Positions 7,327-14,495 of a stretch of DNA of 25,038 nt are shown in pieces. The position numbers were made by a program, and so were the translations under genes. Positions within the stretch are counted from its first letter, which is position 1. Each line of letters opens with the position of its first letter. The DNA is from Proteobacteria bacterium UBA1858 (GTDB lineage Bacteria > Pseudomonadota > Gammaproteobacteria > UBA4575): positions 1,243 through 26,280 of the forward strand of contig DDIE01000002.1 in the NCBI GenBank assembly GCA_002338385.1, given 5' to 3'. Below the pieces are notes generated by a model. It searched no databases. It saw nothing but the letters and a program-made list of their open reading frames with translations, and was not told where the DNA came from.

Positions 7327-8118
7327 ATGTTTGTGCATCCTGAATTTGATCCGATTGCGCTCCAACTAGGACCACTTGCCGTACGCTGGTATGGCTTAAT
7401 GTATCTATGTGGTTTTTTGGCCTTTTGGGTCTTGGGCCGCCACCGCGCTGCGCGCAGCGACAGCTTCATTCAGCCACAACAGGTGGGTGACTTTTTGTTC
7501 TATGCGGTCTTGGGTGTAATTGCTGGTGGTCGTTTAGGTTCGGTACTGTTTTACAATTTCGATTATTTTTTGCAGCAACCGCTGTATTTATTTGAAATAT
7601 GGAAAGGTGGCATGAGTTTCCATGGTGGCTTGCTTGGCGTCATTGTAGCGATCGCCGTTTACCAACATAAAAAAGGTTGGGGATTTCTGCGCCTAGCAGA
7701 CTTTATTGCCCCACTGGTGCCATTGGGTTTGGGTTTTGGTCGTATCGGCAACTTTATCAATGCCGAGCTATGGGGGCGTGTCACAGATTTACCTTGGGCC
7801 GTGATCTTCCCTCAGGTGGATGGGCTAGGACGCCATCCGTCTCAGCTCTACCAGGCGGCATTAGAGGGGCTGCTGCTGTTTATTGTATTGTGGCTGTATT
7901 CATCTAGGCCACGTCCAACCGGCGCAGTGGCTGCTGTATTTTTATTCTTGTATGGTGGGTTCAGATTTTTAGTTGAAATCGTGCGTGAGCCAGATCAACA
8001 TCTAGGCTTTGTCGCCTATGATTTTCTCACCATGGGCCAATTACTGAGCCTGCCGATGATTATCTGTGGGGCGTTCCTGTTTTGGTGCGCGCAGCGCGGC
8101 ATGTTCAGCAGGGGATAA
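7327..8118 (+). CDS. lgt: Prolipoprotein diacylglyceryl transferase
   Basis: Lgt is an inner-membrane enzyme that transfers diacylglycerol from phosphatidylglycerol to the lipobox cysteine of prolipoproteins, the first step of lipoprotein maturation. The protein has 263 residues from the ATG at 7327; a TTG two codons upstream is less likely. Multiple membrane spans are evident. Family landmarks are VRWYGLMY near the start, GGMSFHGGLLG with the conserved His, and the Lgt signature GRIGNFINAELWGR. The conserved C-terminal GGFRFLVEIVREPD is also intact. It lies four bases before thyA, the same gene pair as in E. coli, and its substrates here would include the PCu(A)C lipoprotein. Confidence 0.95.
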   Translation: MFVHPEFDPIALQLGPLAVRWYGLMYLCGFLAFWVLGRHRAARSDSFIQPQQVGDFLFYAVLGVIAGGRLGSVLFYNFDYFLQQPLYLFEIWKGGMSFHGGLLGVIVAIAVYQHKKGWGFLRLADFIAPLVPLGLGFGRIGNFINAELWGRVTDLPWAVIFPQVDGLGRHPSQLYQAALEGLLLFIVLWLYSSRPRPTGAVAAVFLFLYGGFRFLVEIVREPDQHLGFVAYDFLTMGQLLSLPMIICGAFLFWCAQRGMFSRG

Positions 8119-8122
8119 TGTA

Positions 8123-8917
8123 ATGAAACAATATTTAGATTTGCTGCGCCATGTACTCGAGCATGGTGTGGCCCAAGATGATCGCACCGGCACAGGCACC
8201 CGTTCCTGTTTTGGTTATCAAATGCGTTTTGACTTGAATGCAGGCTTTCCGCTGCTGACCACCAAGAAATTACATACCAAATCAATCATTCATGAACTGC
8301 TGTGGTTTATTCGGGGTGAGACCAATATCGCCTCATTGAATGCTGCTGGTGTCAGTATTTGGGATGAGTGGGCAGATGATGAAGGTAATCTGGGGCCTGT
8401 TTACGGCGCCCAGTGGCGCGCTTGGCCTGCGGCTGATGGGCGCAGCATAGATCAACTCAGTGCCTGCATAGAGCAGCTCAAGACTAATCCTTATTCACGC
8501 CGGCATATTATCAGTGCTTGGAATGTTGCTGACATTGACAACATGGCCTTACCCCCCTGCCATGCGCTATTTCAGTTTTATGTCGCCGACGGTAAATTAT
8601 CCTGCCAGCTGTATCAGCGCAGTGCGGATGTATTTTTAGGTGTGCCGTTTAATATTGCCTCCTACGCATTGCTAGTGATTATGGTGGCTCATGTAACGGA
8701 TTTGCAGCTGGGCGAATTTATTCACACCTTTGGTGATGTGCATTTGTATAACAATCATATTGAGCAGGCTCAACTGCAGTGTCAGCGTAGCGTATATGAC
8801 TTACCGCAACTTGAGATAGTCCAGCCAGCAGCGTCTATTTTTGACTTTAGCTATGCGCATTTTGAGTTAAAGAATTATCAGTCGCACCCCCATATCCCGG
8901 CCCCGGTAGCGGTATAA
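8123..8917 (+). CDS. thyA: Thymidylate synthase
   Basis: ThyA methylates dUMP to dTMP, using methylene-tetrahydrofolate and releasing dihydrofolate. The start chosen gives 264 residues, the E. coli length, and is supported by AGGGG eight bases before the ATG; an upstream in-frame ATG inside lgt would add a non-homologous extension. The catalytic cysteine is C146 in LPPCHALFQFYV. The phosphate-binding arginines are in DRTGTGT (N-terminus) and YSRRHI, and the C-terminal PHIPAPVAV ending is typical. It follows lgt by four bases and precedes folA by five, so the dihydrofolate it makes is reduced by the next gene product. Confidence 0.97.
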   Translation: MKQYLDLLRHVLEHGVAQDDRTGTGTRSCFGYQMRFDLNAGFPLLTTKKLHTKSIIHELLWFIRGETNIASLNAAGVSIWDEWADDEGNLGPVYGAQWRAWPAADGRSIDQLSACIEQLKTNPYSRRHIISAWNVADIDNMALPPCHALFQFYVADGKLSCQLYQRSADVFLGVPFNIASYALLVIMVAHVTDLQLGEFIHTFGDVHLYNNHIEQAQLQCQRSVYDLPQLEIVQPAASIFDFSYAHFELKNYQSHPHIPAPVAV

Positions 8918-8922
8918 AAGCA

Positions 8923-9447
8923 ATGCCAACGCTCGCTATCATCGTCGCAACTGCGAACAATAATGTCATTGGCAAAGGCAATGATATCCCCTGGTACTGC
9001 CCGGCTGATTTGCAGTATTTCAAACGTACCACACTGGGTGCGCCTGTTCTTATGGGACGTAAAACTTGGGAATCACTCAAAATACACCCTTTACCTGGAC
9101 GCAAAAACATTATTATCACCCGCGACCCTGATTTCACTGCCGAGGGTGCTGAGATTGTGCACAGCATCACGCAGGGTCTAGCGCAGGTGGCTGATAGCGA
9201 TAAGGTGTTTATTATTGGCGGCGCGACTATTTATGAACAACTTATAGATGCGGTTGACGAGCTGTTTATCACGCAGGTCGATGCCGACATTAGCGGTGAT
9301 CGTTATTTCCCGCAGATTAATCAACAAGACTGGCTGTTAGATTCTGCCCAAGCCTATCCGGCTGACGAGAAAAATCCCTATGACATGGTGTTTACGCATT
9401 ACTCGCGTGTGCAGTCGTCTGGCCTTAATGCGGACAGTCCAGACTGA
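8923..9447 (+). CDS. folA: Dihydrofolate reductase
   Basis: A 174-residue type I DHFR that reduces dihydrofolate to tetrahydrofolate with NADPH. Visible motifs are NNVIGKGNDIPW at the N-terminus, the catalytic acid D29 in CPADLQYFKRTT (equivalent to E. coli D27), VLMGRKTWESL, PLPGRKNIIITR, and the cofactor loop VFIIGGATIYEQ. It is slightly longer than the 159-residue E. coli enzyme, with an extra tail of about ten residues. It begins five bases after thyA, an arrangement that couples the two steps. Its 3' end overlaps the convergent apaH gene by 23 bases (9425-9447), and its TGA is immediately followed by a TAA. Confidence 0.96.
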   Translation: MPTLAIIVATANNNVIGKGNDIPWYCPADLQYFKRTTLGAPVLMGRKTWESLKIHPLPGRKNIIITRDPDFTAEGAEIVHSITQGLAQVADSDKVFIIGGATIYEQLIDAVDELFITQVDADISGDRYFPQINQQDWLLDSAQAYPADEKNPYDMVFTHYSRVQSSGLNADSPD

Positions 9448-10237
9448 TAATAGTGGCGGGTTCTGTATCTAGGCGCGCTGCGGTCAGTTGCTGACCCCAG
9501 AGACAACCGGTATCAATGGCTAAGATATTTTTGCTGCGCTTGAGTCCTAGGGCTGACCAGTGACCAAATACAATGCGCAGCTGACTGGACTTTCGAGGCA
9601 CTTCAAACCAGGCGTGTAAATCTTCTGCCTGCGCACCAAGCTCACCTTTAAACTCAAAATTCATACGTCCATATTGGTCACACACACGCAGTCGCGTGAA
9701 TGCATTTAAACTAATCCTTAGACGCTCTTGCGGACTGAGATTATCCTGCCATTGAGCCGGAGTATCGCCATAGGCGTCGCGTAGGAACTCGGCATAGTCG
9801 GCACTCTTTAACTGTGCCTCGACGGCCTGCGCGCATTGTTGTGCTAGGGCAAAATCCCATTGAGGTAGCAAGCCAGCATGGACCATCAGCCAATTTAAGT
9901 GTTGATCAAAATGAAGCAGCGGTTGATGCCGCAACCAGGTCACGATGTCATCGGCTTCTGGATGGCGCAATATTTGTGTCAGCGAACTGCTTGGTTTGCA
10001 AGTTTTCACTCCCGCATGGCAAGCGATGAGATGAATATCATGATTACCTAGCACACAGCTGACAGCGCTCCCCAGAGAACGAATATACTGTAACGTCTGC
10101 AGTGATTGCGGGCCACGATTAACTAAGTCACCCACCAGCCAGAGACGGTCTTGGTTGGCATCGAAGGCGAGTTTATCGAGCAGTTGTCGGAGTTGCTGGT
10201 AACATCCTTGGATGTCTCCGATTGCATAGGTCGCCAT
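9425..10237 (-). CDS. apaH: Symmetrical bis(5'-nucleosyl)-tetraphosphatase (Ap4A hydrolase)
   Basis: ApaH cleaves Ap4A symmetrically into two ADP and also removes Np4 caps from RNA. The protein has 270 residues with all calcineurin-type phosphoesterase motifs: GDIQG at 7-11, GDLVNRGP at 36-43, GNHD at 64-67, the histidine in MVHAG, and FGHWS near residue 224. It is the last gene of the lptD-to-apaH transcript direction. Its stop lies inside the convergent folA gene. In E. coli folA lies beyond apaH in a similar neighbourhood but does not overlap it this way. The ribosome site upstream of the ATG is weak. The 86-base gap to apaG holds a short hairpin (7-base arms at 10257-10263 and 10274-10280) and the palindrome CACACGTGTG at 10305-10314. 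Confidence 0.96.
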   Translation of the reverse strand: MATYAIGDIQGCYQQLRQLLDKLAFDANQDRLWLVGDLVNRGPQSLQTLQYIRSLGSAVSCVLGNHDIHLIACHAGVKTCKPSSSLTQILRHPEADDIVTWLRHQPLLHFDQHLNWLMVHAGLLPQWDFALAQQCAQAVEAQLKSADYAEFLRDAYGDTPAQWQDNLSPQERLRISLNAFTRLRVCDQYGRMNFEFKGELGAQAEDLHAWFEVPRKSSQLRIVFGHWSALGLKRSKNILAIDTGCLWGQQLTAARLDTEPATIISLDCPH

Positions 10238-10323
10238 CGTTCAGCGCCTGTGGTGACAGGGTGCATGTTCAGCCACCCTGACCAGCATAGGTTCAGGCAG
10301 CGCACACACGTGTGCAGCAGTAA

Positions 10324-10707
10324 TCAGTGCAATGTGCGCGGTGCAGATAGGGTGAAAACCTGAATGTCGGCATCGAATTCGGTACCATCGTCTGCGACCA
10401 TTTGATAGCTACCATGCATGGTGCCGACGGGTGTCTCTAACATTGTGCCGCTAGTGTATTGAAAACCCTCGCCTGGCTTTAAGTGTGGTTGCTCACCAAC
10501 TACGCCTTCACCTTTCACTTCTTGCGTTTTGCCATTGGCATCAGTGATGATCCAGTGCCGGGCGAGCAGCTTGGCAGAGACAGAGCCATGATTCTGGATA
10601 GTTACCGTGTAAGCGAACACATAGCGACTGTCTTCACTGTTAGATTGTGATTCTAAATACGAGCTGTTTACACTGATATTAATATTATGGCGCTGGCTAT
10701 CGGTCAT
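10324..10707 (-). CDS. apaG: ApaG (DUF525 domain protein)
   Basis: A 127-residue single-domain ApaG protein with a predicted fibronectin-III-like beta fold. Family landmarks are YVFAYTVTIQNHG, LLARHWIITDANG, EVKGEGVVGEQPHLKPGEGFQYTSG and GTMHGSYQMV. Glycine-rich GxGVVGxxP is the best conserved block. The molecular role is not settled, although it is almost always found beside rsmA and apaH, as here. It follows rsmA after 93 bases and precedes apaH by 86, wider spacing than in E. coli. It is cytoplasmic, with no signal peptide. Confidence 0.95.
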   Translation of the reverse strand: MTDSQRHNINISVNSSYLESQSNSEDSRYVFAYTVTIQNHGSVSAKLLARHWIITDANGKTQEVKGEGVVGEQPHLKPGEGFQYTSGTMLETPVGTMHGSYQMVADDGTEFDADIQVFTLSAPRTLH

Positions 10708-10800
10708 GGTTGTGTATATGTTGCTAAAAATTGAAAAACGATGATTCTTAGGTTGAGTATTAGTATATCAAAAAACCTTGCTGGCAGATTATCTCAATCG

Positions 10801-11565
10801 TTATAGATAGTGCGCCAGTTTAACTAGATCAGTAATGCTAAGATTTTGAGGCCTAGTGGACGGCGAAAGTTCCAAACTCTCAATTTGCTCACTGCTGATG
10901 TGCGGTTTTAAATTGTTTGCCAGAGTTTTGCGTGGCTGCGTGAATGCCAGTCTAACCACATTGGCAAATTGTGAGCGCAGATGTTCTGGTACCCGCGGTT
11001 GCGGAATTAAGCGCAGGAACGCTGAATTTACTTTTGGTGCTGGGGTAAAATTCTCCGGGCCTATGGCAAATAAACTGACTACCTGACACTGCGACTGCAC
11101 CATGGCCGATAGGCGGCCAAAGTTTCTGTCACCGCTGATGGCGCATATTTTATCGACCACTTCTTTTTGTAGCATGAAATGCATGTCCACGATGTTTTCA
11201 AGATGATCTAATAAATGAAAAATAAGTGGAGTAGAAATATTATAGGGTAGGTTGCCGACCACTCTGCGACGATGTGTGGCAGCGCTGAAATCAAATTCAA
11301 GTGCGTCACCTTGATGAATGATAAGTTGATGTGCAGCACTGGAAAGATTCTCCAAATGAGTCACTAAATCACGATCCAGCTCGATCACTTCCAGCTGTGC
11401 AAGCTGCGCTAACAAGGGCCGTGTCATGGCGGCTAGGCCCGGGCCGATTTCTAATACATGATCATCTGGTTTGACTGCAATCGCAGCCACCAGTTGTTGG
11501 ATGATAGGCTCATTATTCAGGAAGTTCTGACCAAATCGTTTGCGTGCTCGATGTGCATTAGACAT
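10801..11565 (-). CDS. rsmA: 16S rRNA dimethyladenosine transferase
   Basis: RsmA (KsgA) uses S-adenosylmethionine to dimethylate two adjacent adenosines (A1518/A1519 in E. coli numbering) in helix 45 of 16S rRNA during 30S maturation. The protein has 254 residues. Motifs include RKRFGQNFL near the N-terminus, the SAM-binding loop LEIGPGLAAMT at 38-48, the acidic IELDRD, GDAL, and catalytic NLPYNIS at 105-111. The C-terminal PAPKVNSAFLRL and FTQPRKTLANNL blocks are intact. It sits between the DUF3365 haem protein gene and apaG, whereas in E. coli it directly follows pdxA. Confidence 0.97.
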   Translation of the reverse strand: MSNAHRARKRFGQNFLNNEPIIQQLVAAIAVKPDDHVLEIGPGLAAMTRPLLAQLAQLEVIELDRDLVTHLENLSSAAHQLIIHQGDALEFDFSAATHRRRVVGNLPYNISTPLIFHLLDHLENIVDMHFMLQKEVVDKICAISGDRNFGRLSAMVQSQCQVVSLFAIGPENFTPAPKVNSAFLRLIPQPRVPEHLRSQFANVVRLAFTQPRKTLANNLKPHISSEQIESLELSPSTRPQNLSITDLVKLAHYL

Positions 11566-11630
11566 GTGCGTCTATTCTCTTGGGATGAGTCAGCGGCAAG
11601 TTAAGCAGCACACTGGTGCCACGTTTGTAG

Positions 11631-12218
11631 CTACTCGATGGTCTGCCAAACAGAGAAGGCACCACGAATATCACCCAGCGCATACCCTCTTGCCTGGTCT
11701 TGCGGATAATACTTTTGGATATGCTCACTGACCGTTGGTGGGATGTCGCTATCACTGCCGTGACAGGTGAGGCAGGCCGGTCCAACAGGAATTGCACGCA
11801 TCAATCGATAGGCTGTCTGGCCATCTTTCAGGGTCTTCTCTGTGTGTACTAACTGACTGACAGCAACACCGCTTGCCGCTTGCTGGCTAAATTTTTGCAG
11901 GATGTCACGTTCCCATGCATCTGGCTGATTGGCTGGATTACGATACTTTAGACTGGTGCGTTTGATCTGTAGCTCAGTATCCAGATTAATCCCTGCAGTG
12001 ATCGCTGCAGCCTGCAGATTACAGGTTGCCACTGCAGCAGTTGGGCCACCCGCTTGCATGGAGGCAACCAGTGTTTGTTTGAGTGCGCCTGCGAGGGTTT
12101 TAATTTTCTCCTGACTGTGTTGAGAAAAACGCTGTAAGTCCTGATCTGTAGCCTGCACGGTGCAAGCTAAACACAGGACTACAGTGCTGATGAGTAAACT
12201 CGCTGAGTAGAATTTCAT
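11631..12218 (-). CDS. Exported DUF3365 (Tll0287-like) c-type haem protein
   Basis: A 195-residue protein with a cleavable-looking signal peptide (hydrophobic residues 7-20, likely cut near VQA at 21-23) and one c-type haem motif, CLTCH, at C149-H153. The region from about residue 40 to the end matches the DUF3365 pattern as I recall it: RTSLKYRNPANQPDAWE, then YRLMRAIPVGPACLTCHG, and GYALGDIRGAFSV. The fold is related to PAS/Tll0287 haem proteins, so sensing or redox function in the periplasm is plausible but unproved. Its start is two bases after the pdxA stop and its ribosome site AGGGG lies inside the end of pdxA, so the two are translationally close. Its insertion between pdxA and rsmA is unusual compared with the enteric cluster. 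Confidence 0.82.
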   Translation of the reverse strand: MKFYSASLLISTVVLCLACTVQATDQDLQRFSQHSQEKIKTLAGALKQTLVASMQAGGPTAAVATCNLQAAAITAGINLDTELQIKRTSLKYRNPANQPDAWERDILQKFSQQAASGVAVSQLVHTEKTLKDGQTAYRLMRAIPVGPACLTCHGSDSDIPPTVSEHIQKYYPQDQARGYALGDIRGAFSVWQTIE

Positions 12219-12220
12219 AT

Positions 12221-13183
12221 TTACCCCTGATTAAAATTGGTTTGTGACCGAGCCAGCTGCACTGCTGCGATAAGACTGCTGGCATCCGCCGCCCCTGTGC
12301 CAGCCAGATCCAACGCAGTGCCATGATCGACAGAGGTGCGTATGATAGGTAAGCCTAGGGTGGTGTTGACGGCTCGGCCGAAGCCGATATGTTTCAGTGT
12401 CGGTAGTCCCTGATCATGATACATCGCCAAGACCGCGTCTACCTGTGCTAGATGTTTAGGTGTAAAGATAGTATCAGCAGGATAGGGGCCGCTGACATGA
12501 ATGCCCGCCTGTTGCAGTTGGCTAATAGCGGGTTGAATGATGTCTATTTCTTCCCGCCCGAGATGACCTTGTTCACCGGCATGCGGATTCAATCCACATA
12601 TCGCAATATGCGGCTGACTGATGGCGAATTTCTCAATCAGATCATTGTTCAATATGGTAGCGGTTTGCACAATCAGAGGCTGATTAATATGTGCCGCGAC
12701 TTGGGCAAGTGGCAGGTGAGTGGTGGTTAATGCCACGCGCACGGAATCTGCAACCAGTAGCATGACCACTTTGGCATTGGTTCTGTCCGCAAGATATTCG
12801 GTGTGACCCGTAAAAGCGATCCCCGCATCATTGATGATGCCCTTATGTAAAGGCGCGGTCACGACCGCGGCATAATGGCCGGCCAGAGTACCGTCAATGG
12901 CCTCATCCAAACAGGCCAGCACATAAGCTGCATTGTTAGCATTCAGCTGACCGGCAATGACCGGTGCGGCAGTGGCAATGTGTTTAATGTGTAATTGCCG
13001 CGGCTGGCTGACTGGTTGGTGGCTGAAGGTAATGTCCAGTGCCATTTGTTGCGCTCTGGCCTGCAGTGCATGTTGATCGCCAATAATGACACAGTCCTGC
13101 AGGTGTTGATGCGCTTTCAGGATGATATCAAAACCGATACCAGCAGGTTCACCCGCAGTAATCGCAAGTGCTGGCGGCTGCAT
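12221..13183 (-). CDS. pdxA: 4-hydroxythreonine-4-phosphate dehydrogenase
   Basis: PdxA performs the NAD-dependent oxidation of 4-phosphohydroxy-L-threonine that feeds pyridoxine 5'-phosphate synthesis in the DXP-dependent vitamin B6 pathway. The protein has 320 residues. Visible blocks include ITAGEPAGIG at the N-terminus, VVTAPLHKGIINDAG, FTGHTEYLA, the metal-ligand histidines in TTTHLPL, NPHAGEQGHLG and MYHDQGLPTLKHIGF, and RTSVDHGTALDLAGTG near the end. It starts 15 bases after the surA stop, without a strong ribosome site, and its 3' end carries the ribosome site of the next gene. Confidence 0.96.
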   Translation of the reverse strand: MQPPALAITAGEPAGIGFDIILKAHQHLQDCVIIGDQHALQARAQQMALDITFSHQPVSQPRQLHIKHIATAAPVIAGQLNANNAAYVLACLDEAIDGTLAGHYAAVVTAPLHKGIINDAGIAFTGHTEYLADRTNAKVVMLLVADSVRVALTTTHLPLAQVAAHINQPLIVQTATILNNDLIEKFAISQPHIAICGLNPHAGEQGHLGREEIDIIQPAISQLQQAGIHVSGPYPADTIFTPKHLAQVDAVLAMYHDQGLPTLKHIGFGRAVNTTLGLPIIRTSVDHGTALDLAGTGAADASSLIAAVQLARSQTNFNQG

Positions 13184-13198
13184 CAGTAATTACTTGGG

Positions 13199-14491
13199 TT
13201 AGGAGTCGTCACTGAATACTCGGTTTTCAACATAGCTCTCATCCCGCAGTTGACGCTGCCACAGTTCAGTCTCTTCTTCTATTTTGCGTTGGCGCAGATA
13301 GTCACGGACCTGATTGCGACGTGCCTCCAGAGAATTATCATGTTGGCGTGTGCCTAACACCTCCAGAATGTGCCAACCAAATTTAGTCTCGAATGGCTCA
13401 CTTAGAGTGTTCGGAGCCAAACGTGTGATTTGATCACGAAAGGCGGGCGCGTATACATTTGGTGTTGACCAACCCAGCGAGCCACCGTTGACGCTGCTGC
13501 CTGGGTCTTCGGAGTGAGCTTTAGCCAGCTCGCCAAAATCATCGCCATTAATGATGCGTGTACGCAAATTATTCAAATCGTTAATGACTTCCTGTTTTGA
13601 GCGCACCGCATTGGGTCGAATTAAAATATGTCGGGCCAGAACTTGTTCCACCAGCATGACTTGGTCGCCGCGCGTATCAATGATGCGAAAAATATGAAAA
13701 CCACTACTACTTCTGAGTATGTTGCTGATGTCACCCGTTTGCATGCCCGCCAGTTCTTGACTGAATACGTTGGGTAATTGTTGTCTGCTACGCCAGCCAA
13801 GATCTCCCCCCTCTAAGGCATCTTGTGCTTGGGAATGAGCAATTGCCAACTGGGTGAAACTTTCGCCCGTGTTGGCGCGCTCATACAGCGTCTCGATTGA
13901 TTCTCTGGCGCTCGCAATGTCCGAAGGTGTCGGATTTTGTGGCAGCTGAATCAGTATATGGGAGAGGCGATATTCCAGATCATTATCGAGTTGATTCTTC
14001 TGACTTTCGAGCAGTGCGTCTATCTCATTTTCTGAGATTTTAATATTGGCATCAATAGCACGACGACGCACTTGGTTGATGATCATTTCTGTGCGTATCT
14101 GTTCGCGAAAAGTGACGTAATCGATACCTTGCTTGAGCAAAACATTACGGAAGCCATTCAGATCCATATTGTTACGGGCGGCGAGATTACGCATCGCCTG
14201 ATCTAAACTCAAATCATCGACCTGGATACCACGCCGCTGACCCCAATCTATTTGCAAGCGTTCCAAAATCATCCGCTCCAGAACCTGTGCCGCCAGCACA
14301 TTAGATTCGGGTAATTGAGCATCTGGGCCTGCCTGAGCGCGCAGCACATTGATACGCTCGACCAATTCAGTTTCTGTGATGACATCACTTTCCACGACAG
14401 CAACGATTTGGTCAAGCACCGTATTGGCCTGCACCGCCAGCATGCCAAGTATGCATAGCAGGACTGCAGTGCGGATGGTGTGAGTCAACAT
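13199..14491 (-). CDS. surA: Periplasmic chaperone and PPIase SurA
   Basis: SurA escorts unfolded outer-membrane proteins, including LptD, through the periplasm. With the start at 14491 the protein has 430 residues (E. coli has 428) and a compact signal peptide MLTHTIRTAVLLCILGMLAVQA. Two longer in-frame starts (ATG at 14524, GTG at 14530) overlap the end of lptD and would lengthen the n-region; they cannot be excluded because no start has an obvious ribosome site. After the N-terminal chaperone domain (DQIVAVVESDVITETEL onward) come two parvulin domains, the first around LEYRLSHILIQLP...GGDLGW and the second around LARHILIRP...GGSLGW. The gene begins four bases after the lptD stop with the preferred start. 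Confidence 0.94.
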   Translation of the reverse strand: MLTHTIRTAVLLCILGMLAVQANTVLDQIVAVVESDVITETELVERINVLRAQAGPDAQLPESNVLAAQVLERMILERLQIDWGQRRGIQVDDLSLDQAMRNLAARNNMDLNGFRNVLLKQGIDYVTFREQIRTEMIINQVRRRAIDANIKISENEIDALLESQKNQLDNDLEYRLSHILIQLPQNPTPSDIASARESIETLYERANTGESFTQLAIAHSQAQDALEGGDLGWRSRQQLPNVFSQELAGMQTGDISNILRSSSGFHIFRIIDTRGDQVMLVEQVLARHILIRPNAVRSKQEVINDLNNLRTRIINGDDFGELAKAHSEDPGSSVNGGSLGWSTPNVYAPAFRDQITRLAPNTLSEPFETKFGWHILEVLGTRQHDNSLEARRNQVRDYLRQRKIEEETELWQRQLRDESYVENRVFSDDS

Positions 14492-14495
14492 TGTG

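Noticed and set aside
8066..8122. Longer ThyA start inside lgt adding 19 residues
   Set aside because: The added residues do not resemble ThyA, and the ATG at 8123 has AGGGG at good spacing and gives the standard 264-residue length.
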